Below, piece by piece: positions 46,201 to 62,410 of a stretch of DNA of 64,000 nucleotides. The position numbers and the translations under genes were made by a program. Within the stretch, counting starts at the first letter, position 1, and each line of letters opens with the position of its first letter. The stretch covers positions 50,708,587 through 50,772,586 of the forward strand of contig NC_089763.1 of the NCBI RefSeq assembly GCF_040412425.1, in the 5' to 3' direction. The notes beneath the pieces are model-generated. The model saw only the letters and a program-made list of their open reading frames with translations. It did not search any database and was not told the DNA's origin. The stretch is from Macrobrachium rosenbergii. Taxonomy: Eukaryota; Arthropoda; Malacostraca; Decapoda; Palaemonidae.

Positions 46201-47840
46201 TTCGAACTCATACTCGAGACTCCAGAGTGCAGGTAGCGGCCCAGTTACGTGACTGTGTCGTCGTTAGCTTCCAACATCGCTTTGTCAGTTGGGTCAGCTT
46301 CAGGCCTCGCCTTCAGCAAAAGGCAGAGAATTTCCTGAACCACAAATCATCAGCAGCCTTCAGGAGTTTTCGACGATAACCACTACCGACACCATCCATC
46401 GTTGCTCACACTCATGCTCCCCGACACAACTTCGAGCCGGCAAGTAAAATCGACCCGGGATTTCAGCAGCAGGCACCGCAAAGAGCCCCGCCAATGCCAC
46501 CAGCCCGCCCGTACGTTCGTGACCGACACACGCCGGGCAACACGCCCGCGCGCACGAAACCGAACGGCGCCCCCCCGGCTCTTCTTTCAGACCACGTCGC
46601 GCCAGCATAGTCCGCTACAGCGCGCCGTGCAGCCGCCGCCATCTACCAGCCACATCTTCGCGTTCGCCGGGACCGACGATTTCAATATCACAAACCCTGG
46701 TTCATGCATTTTGTAGTCAGAGACAGCGCGTTCGGCTAAGCGTAACAGCCGATCATCTTCATTTCGCCGCACCATCGTTCACGCCCCGGCTGGAATAGTC
46801 TAGTAGTTCATTACCTCTGTTGAGAGTAACACCTCTTTTCACCGCACGACTGTTTGGGCATTCAGCAAAGAACAAGCAGCAGACCAGAGACGGCAGACTG
46901 CAAAGAACGGCAGTGATGGCTCTTACAGACGCAGCTCTTGTAGACAACCTTTTCCTTCGCATATTACACAGATCGCCCCCGCTAGTACCGCCAAGTAGAA
47001 GCAGGGTTCCATTATACACGGTCTTCCCATCTATCAGGTGCATTACCCACGCACTCCATGATCGACAAGTCGTTCGGCATGATCAACAGACAGCCCGCCA
47101 GCGCAAGTGAGCCGCATCCCATGCCAGGCCAGTAAAATATCGGCACATTAAATTCGTCGCATTTCTCTCAGTTGTCATCGAGCACGCCGTGCCTTCTTCT
47201 CGAGGAGCCAGACACCTCCCGACGATCGCAGATCACTTCTCCACCGCTGTTCAAAGGCACCTCGCGTGCGTGCATCATCATATCGCTGTTCTCTCCAAAG
47301 ATCAGCGCTTACCAGGGGCCCAGAGTTTTCCGCTTGACACGCCCGGATGGCTAACACAGCAGTTTACGATCAGCGACGGCATGCCGAGAGGCCATCGCCG
47401 CTCATGACGATACGCACGACGCAGGTGCGGAGCGGAATGGCTCCCGTTGTTCAGCATCACACCGCAATGGCGACACTCGCCGAGAAAGAAAGCTCACGGG
47501 ACACCGTCGTTCCTTCTCGCCACATTTGCCGATTACTGGAGCGCCTCAGCCATAAGTACCACCCCATAGTCATCTCTAGACTCCTGCTCAGCCAACGCCA
47601 AACAAGTGTCGATCAACCAGGCTCAGGCCCCAATCAGCTGTCGCCGGCATACATTCACGGCACCCTTTCGGTTTACGCAATTTACATCGCTTGATGAGGT
47701 CTATCCTTGGCTCCAGATTCAGCCGTTTTCATTGTGGTTCTTGTGGTTATTTCTGTGCCAGCGTTGCTGCTGTTATGGTGTTGTAGTACCGAGTAAATTT
47801 TCATATGGTGGTGCCTACCGCAGGTCAGAGTGATCTATCT
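46201..47840. other. CpG-rich block without recognised gene
   Basis: GC and CpG content rise sharply between about 46400 and 47560. Open frames of 96-115 codons (46402-46716, 46820-47110, 47347-47694) are expected at this base composition and carry no domain. A short GA tract lies at 47954-47984. Confidence 0.4.
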
Positions 47841-48510
47841 ACAAATACTGCAGAAGAATTACTGCCTACTGCTGCCAATTAGGCTCTGGGTCACTTGTCT
47901 AGTTAAAGAATTGATCTTGCAATATATTCAGCTAGAATATTTTCCTAACAACAGAGAGAGAGAGAGAGAGAAGAGAGAGACAGACTATGACCTTTACTAA
48001 CAGGGTCATCTACAGAATGTCCCCAAAGCAAATCCAAGGATGCTGGCATTTAAACAAAACCATCGTTTATTTTTTATCTCACATATCTTCATTTTCAGTT
48101 ACAGCAAATTTATATCTACTTCATCACAGTAATATACTTCTGTTATCCCTTTTGTAAATATATTTTGGTATGTAGGCCTATCTACAATGATATTAATATT
48201 TGAGTCATCATTATGATGAATATCACTTAATAGTCGAACTGTTAATAGGAATAAAAGTTATGCAGGTTAACACCAATTTAAAGAAAGAAGATGCTTGTAT
48301 TTAGGTTAGCATGCATCAAAATAAAAGATATTTGAGACAGATAAGATCTTCTCGTAATAATATTATAAGGGTCCTGTTTAATATATTTTATCGGAGCATA
48401 TCAATTGCAGACTTCACTCCGACTTCACCCGTGTCATCGTTCATGCACGAAGTCATCATGACGAACGAGTTTATTTGCGTTTCGGTACAATATCATTTTG
48501 ACTGTTAATT
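47841..48510. other. AT-rich intergenic sequence
   Basis: Nothing recognised. Confidence 0.5.
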
Positions 48511-48733
48511 AGAGTGACGTCATTCCCTCGTGAGCCAGCCAATCACCGGCGTGCAGTGGCGGGGCTTAGTTGCAAGGGCCATGGATTTGCTTTCGCGTCA
48601 CCGAAGCGTAGAGCCCATTACGTCCGGTAGCACGTTGGCGGAGCCGCGGCTCATAACGACCACGGCTCACCGGCCAGTAAGCCGACGACAGATGGCGATC
48701 ACCAGCACCCTGCAGCCCTCTAGCCTCGTGTAG
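48511..48733 (+). promoter_or_regulatory. CpG-rich promoter-like cluster
   Basis: TGACGTCA (48515-48522, a full CRE), CCAAT (48539-48543) and GGCGGGGC (about 48556-48563) lie within 50 bp at the left edge of a CpG-rich block. A 67-codon frame (48530-48733) follows but has no known domain. Direction and activity are not known. Confidence 0.3.
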
Positions 48734-51320
48734 TTTTTGAGCATTTGAGATCGGGCCAGAGTGTGATTGCGTGTGACGTTAATACGCTTTTTAGAAATTC
48801 AAAAGCGGGTAATATGTTCTGCCCGAGAAATTAAATACGCAGACAAATTAAAACCAAAGAAAGAACATATTGTTCACCAATGATTGAATTTAAAGATCAA
48901 ATTGAAAATATATTCAGTACTCACGCAGTAGCATACCAAAATTAGCTGATTTGCCTATATACATGGAATTTTTCGAAAGTTGGCGCAGAAAGATCTGGGT
49001 GAATATTACAGTAGTAATAATGTTTCGTAACAGAAAATAAAATGCAAAGGAAGGGAGAAGAGTCGTGGCTGGTGAAAGTTGTTTGTGTTAACTGCTCCTT
49101 TAGATGTCAGCAGCAATTCATGAAAGCGTACACCAACATCATCGTGCCCCGCAAAAGACGAAAATGGCTTCAAAACAATGTGCCGCCGTTAAGAAGGAAT
49201 ACATACTATGTAAACAATGCCATAAATGCCGAGTTCAAGACAAACAGTAATGCACGGAAATGTTAATTAGGAACTGGGAAAACTGTTAAAGACAGTCGCC
49301 ATAGTTCGAGTCAGAAAGCCTGCCAAACAGAAGAAGCAAGACAGCAAGCAGTGTGTATAGTTAAATACAGTTCAAAGGCATCTTGTACCAGCCTGTGTAA
49401 TATTTTACTGCCTCATTGGCTACCCAGTAAAATAAAAGTGAGTTTATATTAATAATACAGTTTTGACACATGTGGTTGTACCTGAAATTGAAATACTTGT
49501 CGCCCCAACAACAGCACAAAGCTTCAGTCACAAACATACAGGTAGCTCACGACAGGCAGCCATGTAAGGTATTTAGAAAATATTGTGTGCTCAGATTTCT
49601 TGATCACTTATTAATTGTTACTGACCAAAAGAACTGTAACATGGAATTTATGCAAACAAGAAGAATTGCCACAGTTACATATCAACAGTCAGCATAAAGA
49701 ACATTTTTCGTGACAATTAGTTTCTCCGAGTCGTTACAGAGCTACCATTTCCGACTAAGCTGATTTTCATTAATAATTGAAATAGCATACCATTGTGGTC
49801 GAAGTGAACACCGACAAACGAAGTCCATTGAGAAAAGGACACATCATCTGTGCAGCAGTGAACATGCGCTTGCCAGATTGTTTCAAACAGAAAGCTAAGA
49901 CTGTCGATAGCACGCGCGGTGTCTTAAATGTAATACAGAATTTCGTCATGAGACCGAAAAGTCGACAAAGACCGGTGGGGTAACAAACATAATAGTTAGG
50001 ACACAAAATTAGTAGAATGGGTTATAGCACAAAAGATAATACCAATCGAGCCAGTGACAGACACTTTGACCGTCAGACAAACAAATATCACATCTCGTGC
50101 AGTAAAGTTACTGTCCAACAGTAATTGACACGAGGGAAGGGGATTGCAGAATTGCGTCAGTGCATCGCCTGTTGCACACCGGTGTTAAAGGCCAGCAGCT
50201 GCAGAGGTAATATTAGTGATTACGAGCCCAGTCCGCTGTAGCGGCGAGCAGGGCCAGGCAGTTTGGCCGCTCACGACGGATCGTGCGAAATTCAGTATTA
50301 CCAGTACAAGTCAGCTCTGTCTGATTTGTTCGACATGAGCGTTATTTAGTAGAATAGCAATAATAGTTACCACTCGATAATGGTGAAAGGTATGACATCA
50401 AACTCACACCAGGCTTGAGCTGTCGCTTGAACATAGTAAACTCAGATACAGTCAACCACAGCTTCACACAGTTAGTTATTGTCGTCAACCATACACTGCT
50501 TGCCTGAAAGAGTAATTGGCGTCACTATATTACTCGTTCGGAAGTTCTCGCTGGTGCAACAGTCTGAAAAAGGGACAGGAATATGACAGACCTGTGCTGC
50601 GTCAAACATTTCAGCCTGTTGCAGTGAAGATAACAAGCAGCTTCTTTATATTTTCTTCCAGCCAGAAAAACAACTCTTGTTGTTTGCCGGGACTGATATA
50701 CTCAATGGTAGTAATACGCAGAATAAACACTTGTGTTCTCATGCACGCCATTGTTACACACAAACATAAAAGCAAGAAGCTGCTTAGAAAGCTTGATTAA
50801 CCTTGTTACTAATAAGGAAGAATGAAGAAACAATTGTACTGACTCAGTTGTCGGTTTTCTCCAGCTCAGACTTTCATTATATGGTACACCCTGACAACCA
50901 TTGGTCACCACTTCAGACATTTCTAAATGAAAAAATTAGTTGCCATTTGGCTTTATACTGATAATCACCTTGAAAGCCGATAAGCTTGAGTTTTCGCCCC
51001 AATGAACACTATCTGCTCTTCTGTTTCTGTGAAAATGGTTACCTTCTGCGTGACATTTTCCTCATGAGCAAACATTATGGCGATCATAATTATGGTGGCG
51101 CCATGGATTGTCACTTCAGTTAACATACAATCTCCCACACCGACGAATTCAATCCTGAAATATTTCTTTTACCTACTGACAAAGTTATCTCTATCGACGT
51201 GATGTCAGAAACTTCAGTTCCCTCGGTGATTCGCATATATGTTGTCTTCATTAGGCTAATTTTGATTCATGGGCCATCAAAAGCTTTCATTAATTTTTTT
51301 ATCCATGGCGTTTTACTAAT
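48734..51320. other. Intergenic sequence
   Basis: Mixed composition resembling 41-45 kb in places, for example TTGCACACCGGTG at 50171 and at 39026. No gene recognised. Confidence 0.4.
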
Positions 51321-51454
51321 CAATTATTAGTCATCAATTTTGAAGTTTCCTGATTTTTGTTTTAAATATTTTAATTTTAGTTTTCCGTAAAAGAAACTAT
51401 TGAGATGGCTTTGTTCGTCCGTCCGCACTTTTCTCTGTCCGGCATTTTTTCTGT

Positions 51455-51720
51455 CTGCCCAGGTCTTAAAACTACTGAGGCCAGAGGGCTGCAAATTTGT
51501 ATGTTGATCATCCACCAAATCATCAAACATACCAAATAGCAGCCCTCTAGCCTCAGTAGTTTTTACTTCTATTTAAGGTTAAATTTAACCATAATCGTAC
51601 TTGGCACCGCTATAGATACCAACAACACAAGCCACCACCGACTGTAGCTGAAAGTTCCATACAGCATTATACACTGTACAGAAAACTGATTGCGCTGAAT
51701 TAACTTGGTATATTATTTTT
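51455..51720 (+). repeat. Hairpin-bearing dispersed repeat, copy 1
   Basis: It contains an inverted repeat CTACTGAGGCCAGAGGGCTG against CAGCCCTCTAGCCTCAGTAG around GTATGTTGATCATCCACC. TTTAAGGTTAAATTTAACCA and CATACAGCATTATACACTGT follow. The same order occurs at 59620-59925. I recall the family from decapod genomes, unverified. Confidence 0.75.
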
Positions 51721-54700
51721 ACTTCTTTATTTTCGTTCTGAAATCCTTTGCTCCCTCAGACTTTTGCATTCCTCGCGTTGGTGTTTGGTCCCCATTATGG
51801 TTCTGCTCACTCCAGTCTCCTTGGGCCTGTTAGGGAAGTTGAGTAATCTCATCTATGTCTAGGAAAGATATAGTGTGATATAATTTGCTAAAAGGCCCTA
51901 TTTGGTTTTTGGTGATAGTCAACTAACGTTGTTCAATTCCACATAATATCAGGACAAGATTTAGTTAAACAGTTTCTGTCCACAGTGACTGAGTAATTCA
52001 TATTTCTACCCTTACACGGTATTATGTATTTGGGTTTTTGCTCCTCGTATTTTTGCTTTTGCTCCATTCTTTTCTTGATGCCAACGTTATCATTATCTAC
52101 TGATTTCATCTATAAGAAGGTTTTTAATTTACCTGCAATTGCAATTAATCAATGATTATGTTAATATTTTCCCATTTTATAATCTAATAATTTCCATAAT
52201 TTCTACAAAACTCATCAGTTTTCATCACTGGTTTTCGGATATTAATAAATTTAGTTATTCATTTATCAAAAATAACAGTTTATTCAGGCTCTAAAGAACA
52301 ACTACCAATCATTAAATGTTTGCATGTTCAATGAAATTAACTTATGTTACCAGTAAGTACTTTCCCACACTCCTTCAGCAATTACTAAAAATCAATGCCA
52401 TTGGATTTTCACTACTTTTCTTTATAGTTCTTTCTTTTGTCAGCTCTTAATAAAAAAAAATCATTTAACTATTAAGTCATTGAAAGAGGTCAGCATTTGT
52501 TAACCTCACTGGATGATTCTATTTCAAAAATAGTTTCGAGACTCCTCTTCCTGTACCACTGTATGTCTCGAAAATATGAATTATGGTGCTTTATAAAATT
52601 CAATCATTTCCGAGTCTCAGATTACCGGTGTGTTTTTCAGCGAGTTTTCTTTGCATCAACTAAGCGATTAATATTTGCAAACACAATAACATGCTCTCTT
52701 TGCTAACTTTCCTCTCACTGGCCTCAAACTTCATATTTGAAACAAATACACATGAAATCTGTTTTCTTCTTTCTTATCATTCAGTAGAAAACACATCGAC
52801 ATCTCTAACTGTTGAAAAAGTAGCTGTCATATCAGGGCCGTGAGTGCACTTCTTGATCAATATACAAGGACAACTCTAGCAAACCTTTGAAGGCTAATTC
52901 CGTTGCAGATTTTCATGGGTGTGAAATAAGTAAGATGAAACAAAGTAAAATAAAAGTAAGACAAGTGTAGTCTGCTACAAAGGAAACTGGAACAGGAAGG
53001 GCGATAACGAGAAGAAAAAACAAAGAGCAAGCTAAACTCGCCACTAAAGACAATGTCAATGCCTTTCAGAACCCCCTTCTTGACCAGCGGTTTCTTAATG
53101 GGAAGAAAGCCTGCATCCTCCCTAAGAGTTGTGGAGTTTCACACGAGCAGATCATGCTTAGATAGCAGGCTGATGTCCTTCCACTCTTATAGGAAAGTCA
53201 AGAAGGTGATCATATTTTATAAGGAAATAGTCTGTGGAGCTTAAAGTTGCTAGAATCGAATGGCATGTTCCACTCGTTTTAATCATCACGTATTATACTG
53301 AAACTTGTTCCGAAGACTATTTAAACATTGAATATATTAACCAAATTGTAATCATTCTTTTATGCATGCGTGTATGTATGTATGTATGCATGTATTTATA
53401 TCTGTGAATATACACACCCTCACTTTCAGCATTCCAGCCAGTTTTGAATTTTTATAAATATTTTTTCTTCATTTTTATCAAAATGTCCAAAAGTGCGGCA
53501 ACCTCATTAAAAAAGGTCATCAAGTTTTCATGATTTTTGTGCACTGTTTAGAAACTAATCGATATAAGTTTATGTTGTGATTTTTTATTTGAAATATTTT
53601 AATTGTATCCAAGCCTAATACCCGGAAGTAGCCCAGCCGAGATAGAAATGAAAGAATGAGGTAAGAATAGAGGACGGTCTTGGTACTGAATGAAGAAACA
53701 TGTTTTCTTCTGAAGAACGCAGACTTGTAGCAGGTTCAGGGAAACTGAAGGTGAAAGAGAGTTTCTGAGAAACACAACAGTTATCAGAACCGTCATTTCA
53801 CGAATGATGAAGACCTGATATTCGGAGCATTATTATTTGTTATCTTAAATTGTTTTAGGAGGCAGCTGCGTCACGTTTCCTGACTCTAACAACACTAGAA
53901 GAAGAATTTGTTGCAAATGATCTGGCAAATATGAAGCTACTAAAGAAACTGGACAGCTTGTTCGGGGAGGCGCCAGCTGATAAAAATATAAGAAGATAGG
54001 CAATGTAGCTAGAGACGAAGAAAGACCGAAAAAAAACATTTGATACCTAACTAATTTTACACGATGGGCCATGGAAGGCACTATAGCCAATAAACCTCCT
54101 TAGGGTATTCACCAAAATTCCGACTTCTTTGAACAGTAGAAAATTAGCTCTGCTTCCATATTGTTAATTAATTGTCCATTTATATCATTATACATGAATC
54201 CTCTCTGTTCATCTGCTTCCTGTCCTATTTAATGCATGCATGTCCGAAATATGCTGAAGATTAAGTGTCAGGGCGTATGTGTTGTGGGAAGTTCACTAAC
54301 TGAACAAATTTACTATCCTCTTCCTTCCCTAGATGGTCCTGACTCTGTCTACTAAAGATTCCCACCCAATAAAGTTTGATGGTTATTTTTCACTTAATAG
54401 GGCGGCATGGTATCTGACTTTGAAAAAAAGTTTTTCTTCTCAATTCACACACACAAACAAGAACACATATATCTATTCATGCCCTCAGACAGACAGGTTG
54501 CACCTCCATCTTGATTTATTTCATGAGATCAGAAAAGTACATTGTACCTCCTAACGAATATTGCAACACAGCGTTTTAATGGGTTTTAAATATCTCAGGT
54601 GCCTTTGTTTATTGCTTTCAAAAACATAAAAGGGATAAGAAAACTATTTAAAAAGTCATAAGACATGAATAAAACACAGCTATTCTTTCAGTCAAAATCT

Positions 54701-54850
54701 ACCAGTCAGTAAATCTGAGAAAGCAGAACACTCTGTTGTTCAGTATTAGTCCTGTTTAGTAATAAAAGGTTGGGAGAGAAAATATAAGAGACTTCTTTTT
54801 ATTATGATGGACTAGAGTTCATAATTGCAGCAGAAATTGGCCTTTCCCCG
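51721..54850. other. AT-rich intergenic sequence
   Basis: No gene recognised. A short minus-strand stretch at about 53050-53160 reads EDAGFLPIKKPLVKKGVLKG and then IDIVFSGEFSL, which looks coding but is isolated and unnamed. TATG repeats lie at 53368-53396. Confidence 0.4.
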
Positions 54851-54853
54851 GGA

Positions 54854-54855
<2 letters not shown>

Positions 54856-54900
<45 letters not shown>

Positions 54901-54901
54901 G
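54856..54901. repeat. (GA)n microsatellite
   Basis: An uninterrupted GA tract with one GG break near 54891. Confidence 0.95.
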
Positions 54902-56260
54902 GGACGGGGTAGGGGTGGAATTGGGTCGTAACCAAACCTTTAGTTCTTTTATCAGTAGCTTATGTAAGAGCCCTCGTGGAGAAAACTTCTCCAGCCTTCG
55001 ATGTCCTGTGTAATATTTGCTTTTGAAAATCTCTCTCATTTTCTTTTGACCTTTCCTTTCGACTTTTCGTTCACAGAAACCGTGAAATTAAATATATTTT
55101 ATATAATAAAATGCACACTATACTTTATACAAACATAATGATTGTTTAAATGCATATACTTATAATTTTATACATAATATATTTACAATTTGTCTCGGAA
55201 AATCTTAAGAATATTACATATAACAATTTTCTTGGATTAGTACTGAATATACCAATATAAGAATGGTGCGTAGTTTACTTCTTCCAACTGGTTTTGAAAG
55301 TAGGTTTTATATACCTCTCGTTAAACGAAAATCTTGCTATATAAATTGCCTATTAATCATAATTACCGTATTTTTACTTTCATTAATATATAAGAAGATT
55401 AAAAAAAGTTTCATTGAAATTTATTTTTAGAAGGAACAAAACCTAAAATCCTTACTTTCGTAAATGGTAATTAATTCTACTGGTCCAACTTTTTACCCAA
55501 GGTAATTACTTCCTGCGATTATAGCAAATTTCCATTTTAATTTACCTAAAAAAAAGTTATCTTTTCGCTCTGTCCTGATTTTTCTGTTGCATGCCATGCA
55601 GTCCTTCAATCTCATTCACGAGGATTTTACGGTTGGTCAGAGATCAATTTTATTAACTTCTTAAAACTCAGATTACGGGGCTTAATTTCCTAGCTGGCCT
55701 TCCGTTCGGTTCTTTAAATTTCGTTCAATTGTAGCGGCTATAAAATCTAAACCAAAAAGGTTCAGATGACTGCATTTAATGATAATATTGAAAATAATAA
55801 TAATGAAATTAAATCCCCTTTTGTCAGAATCCTTCTTGTCACATTGCTTATATTTAACGGACGAATCACTGAAGTCTTGGAGATAATAATACTTTTGAGC
55901 TTACTTCAATTTCAGTACCTTTGATTTTTGGGAACTGATGCCCAGAAAGGATGGTGATTCCTATCAAAGGCAGAACACTTTCGGAACCAGATGCCTTTAT
56001 ATGAAACTTCCTCACATCGAAATGCAGTAAAAAAAAAAAAAAAAAAAAAACAGATCAGACAGTTGGATTTTTCCTTCTGATTTCGATCAAGTTAAAAGAT
56101 ATTTTTTTTTTCGGGTCTAGTGACGAATCAAGGATACTGTTTTCTGATCCTGGTTCTGCCTCTTACAGCCGTCAAATACGTTGAGAATAACTTACACCAA
56201 AGGGGACTTATAATCAGGATAAGTGCAGCGTCACCTCATGGGATTCGACAGGATATGTAT
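54902..56260. other. AT-rich intergenic sequence
   Basis: Nothing recognised. A poly(A) run of about 20 lies near 56030-56050. Confidence 0.5.
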
Positions 56261-56270
56261 AGCAGAGTTC

Positions 56271-56445
<175 letters not shown>

Positions 56446-56798
56446 CAGAATAACATAAACACAAAAATAGATGTTGTAGTAGAGTTTTTCATTATTATAA
56501 CTCAATACTAACTGCTATTGTTCTCGTCACTAATATGACTCAACATTTTGGGGAAGAATTTACTACAATGGAAACTTAGTCGACCCATAGCGGAAAACTA
56601 GTTCCAAATATATACATTCAGTATACATAAATAATATATATATACATATATATGTGTGTGCGTGTTTGTGTATATGTGTATATACATATATATATATATA
56701 TATGTATATGTATACACATATATATACATATATATGTGTATATATATGTAGAATCTACTGGTCACTTTTTACCAGTTACGTATATAATTGTAATACCA

Positions 56799-56894
56799 AC
56801 AATGCCCTCTTAACTTCTCGAATTCTTCGAGTTTATTTGGATACGCTTGTCACAAAAAAAGCGCTAAGAATTCGAGAAGTTAAGAGGGCATTGT
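56799..56894. repeat. Perfect 29 bp inverted repeat
   Basis: ACAATGCCCTCTTAACTTCT at 56799 begins a 29 bp arm that returns reversed at 56866-56894 without a mismatch. The spacer is 38 bp. AT/GT-rich simple sequence lies on both sides. Confidence 0.9.
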
Positions 56895-56984
56895 GGCTAT
56901 TAAAATTTTATATATATACATACATATATAATATTATATATATACACATACATATATATGCATACATATATATTTATTTATATA

Positions 56985-59510
<2,526 letters not shown>

Positions 59511-59515
59511 TATAC

Positions 59516-59600
<85 letters not shown>
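59516..59600. repeat. (AT)n-(AC)n microsatellite
   Basis: TA repeats run to 59578 and CA repeats to 59600. Confidence 0.95.
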
Positions 59601-59601
<1 letters not shown>

Positions 59602-59619
59602 GGTATTTTGATGTAAATG

Positions 59620-59925
59620 AAGCTAGAAGGCTGCAAATTGGTATGTTGATCATCCACCCTCCAATCATCAAACATACCAAATTGCAGCCCTCTGGCACTT
59701 AGTAGTTTTTATTTTATTTAAGGTTAAAGTTAACCATAATCATGCTTCTGGCAACGATATAGGATAGGCCACCACCAGGCCGTAGTCAATGTTTCATGGG
59801 CCGCGGCTTATACAGCATTATACCGAGACCACGAAAGATAGATCTATTTTCGGTGGCCTTGATTATACGCTGTAGCGGCTGTACAGAAACCCGATTCCGC
59901 CCAAGAAACTTCGGCTCATTTTTTT
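59620..59925 (+). repeat. Hairpin-bearing dispersed repeat, copy 2
   Basis: Same family as 51455-51720. It has AGAAGGCTGCAAATTGGTAT, CAAATTGCAGCCCTCT, TTAAGGTTAAAGTTAACCAT and TACAGCATTATACCGAGACC in the same order, and is longer at its right end. Confidence 0.75.
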
Positions 59926-60189
59926 ACTTCTTTTGGTAGTCACCCATCCCTCTGGTGTAAGCCCACAGTGCCCTTACCTATTAATCCTTCCGTCATTCGT
60001 TTTACTTTATCGTTCAATATCCTACCTTACTTCTTCCCCTGTACAAGCAATATTTGGCCTCTTAATCGCGGTCTCTTACACATACTCATGTTTAAACCAG
60101 TTCCTCTGCGCTCAAGCAGAACTTTGAATACTGACCTCCTTGAGGACCAAGGGCAACATGATGTGGTTAAGTATACCTTAGTTTAACCA

Positions 60190-60440
60190 GACTACTGAGC
60201 TGATTAACAGCTCTCCTAGGCTGGCCTGAAGGGTTAGATTTATATTACGTGGCTAAGAACCAATTGGTTACCTAGCAACGGGACCTACAGCTTATTGTGG
60301 TATCCGAACCACATTATAGCGAGAAATGACTTTCTATCACCAGAAATAAATTCCTCTAATTCTTCATTTGCCGGTCGGAGAATCGAACGCAAAGGCCAAT
60401 AGAGTTCTAGCTGAGAACGGTACCACCCGTCAATGAGGAA
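60190..60440 (-). repeat. tRNA-derived SINE
   Basis: Read on the minus strand, the head has a polymerase III B box GCGTTCGATTCTCC (60390-60377) and an A-box-like TCTCAGCTAGAAC upstream. A body with CCACAATAAGCTGTAGGTCC and TTGCTAGGTAACCAATTGGT follows. The tRNA part has no foldable cloverleaf, so it is not a functional tRNA gene. Confidence 0.65.
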
Positions 60441-61495
60441 CTGACATGGTGTGGTGATTCGTTATCTCGTCACTTTCAGACTTTGGGTTCCTTTCTCCTT
60501 GTTGGTATCGGTAAACTTTGGAATAGTTAATCTGCATGCCAGGCCTTAGAAATTACGCTGTTAAGACAATTCTTTCAACTGGTTACTTGTTTCCGCGAGA
60601 TATTTCATTGTACGCAACTCTTCGAAATTCTCGGCTTTCCTTCACCAGTCTGAATTACCAAGTGGTTTATACTGCCAAGAATTACATGCTCGTCCAAACT
60701 CACCATCTTAAAATGCATTGAAATATCAATAATTGGTAATAAAATCCTGGAATTGTGATTTCGGCAAGCATTTTGATGTAAATGAAAAAAAGTACAACCA
60801 CGAAAAAGTGTGCTAATTTCCGTTCGTCGATGGAGAGAGAGAGAGAGAGAGAGCCTGATGTTGGAGCGAATGAGAAGAAGCCTTGCCAGAGCATTCGCTT
60901 ATTTGCTGGTATGCAAATCGCTAATGCAAGAACGAATCTCAACACAGCATTTTGCGAAAAACTTGTTTTATCCGTTAGGGATTACCAGGATCGTATCTAG
61001 CTGAAACCTTTGATTTTCTGGCTATTGTTGCATCCTTTGCACAAAAGGATTTTGAACCATACTGCGGAACAGATGAAACAAGGCAAAGAACTTCTTACAT
61101 AACTCAAAATAGCGGTAAATGAGCCAGGCTAATCTTCTATATTCTCAAATACTATAAAAATAATTTTTAAAGTTCCACAAACACAATGGTTTGCAATTAG
61201 TCTCACATACCTTGAAGAGTTCCACTTCATGATATTGACTATATCATTACGAACCGTTTCTTTCAAAAGCAGGAGATATTGAGGAATTAAAAAATTTAGT
61301 TTAACAGCAATGAAAACTTGAAAGAATGCACGTAATATCTAAGCTGGGAAACATATACAAAGGGGATGTCTATTTAGTGGGCAAAATAAGAATGAAATAA
61401 ACGACTTCATTTGAAAAAATGTTGTCGTATTTGCACACGCGTACTATGCGTATACATATATAATATAATAATATATAAATTACATATGATTATAT
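60441..61495. other. AT-rich intergenic sequence
   Basis: A short GA tract lies at 60833-60853. Nothing else recognised. Confidence 0.5.
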
Positions 61496-61496
61496 G

Positions 61497-62410
<914 letters not shown>

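Noticed and set aside
46402..47694. Several 96-115 codon frames as a gene
   Set aside because: High GC lowers stop frequency; no domain, and frames on both strands are equally open.
60377..60440. A functional tRNA gene
   Set aside because: Only B-box and A-box-like words are present; acceptor and anticodon stems do not pair, and a SINE body follows.
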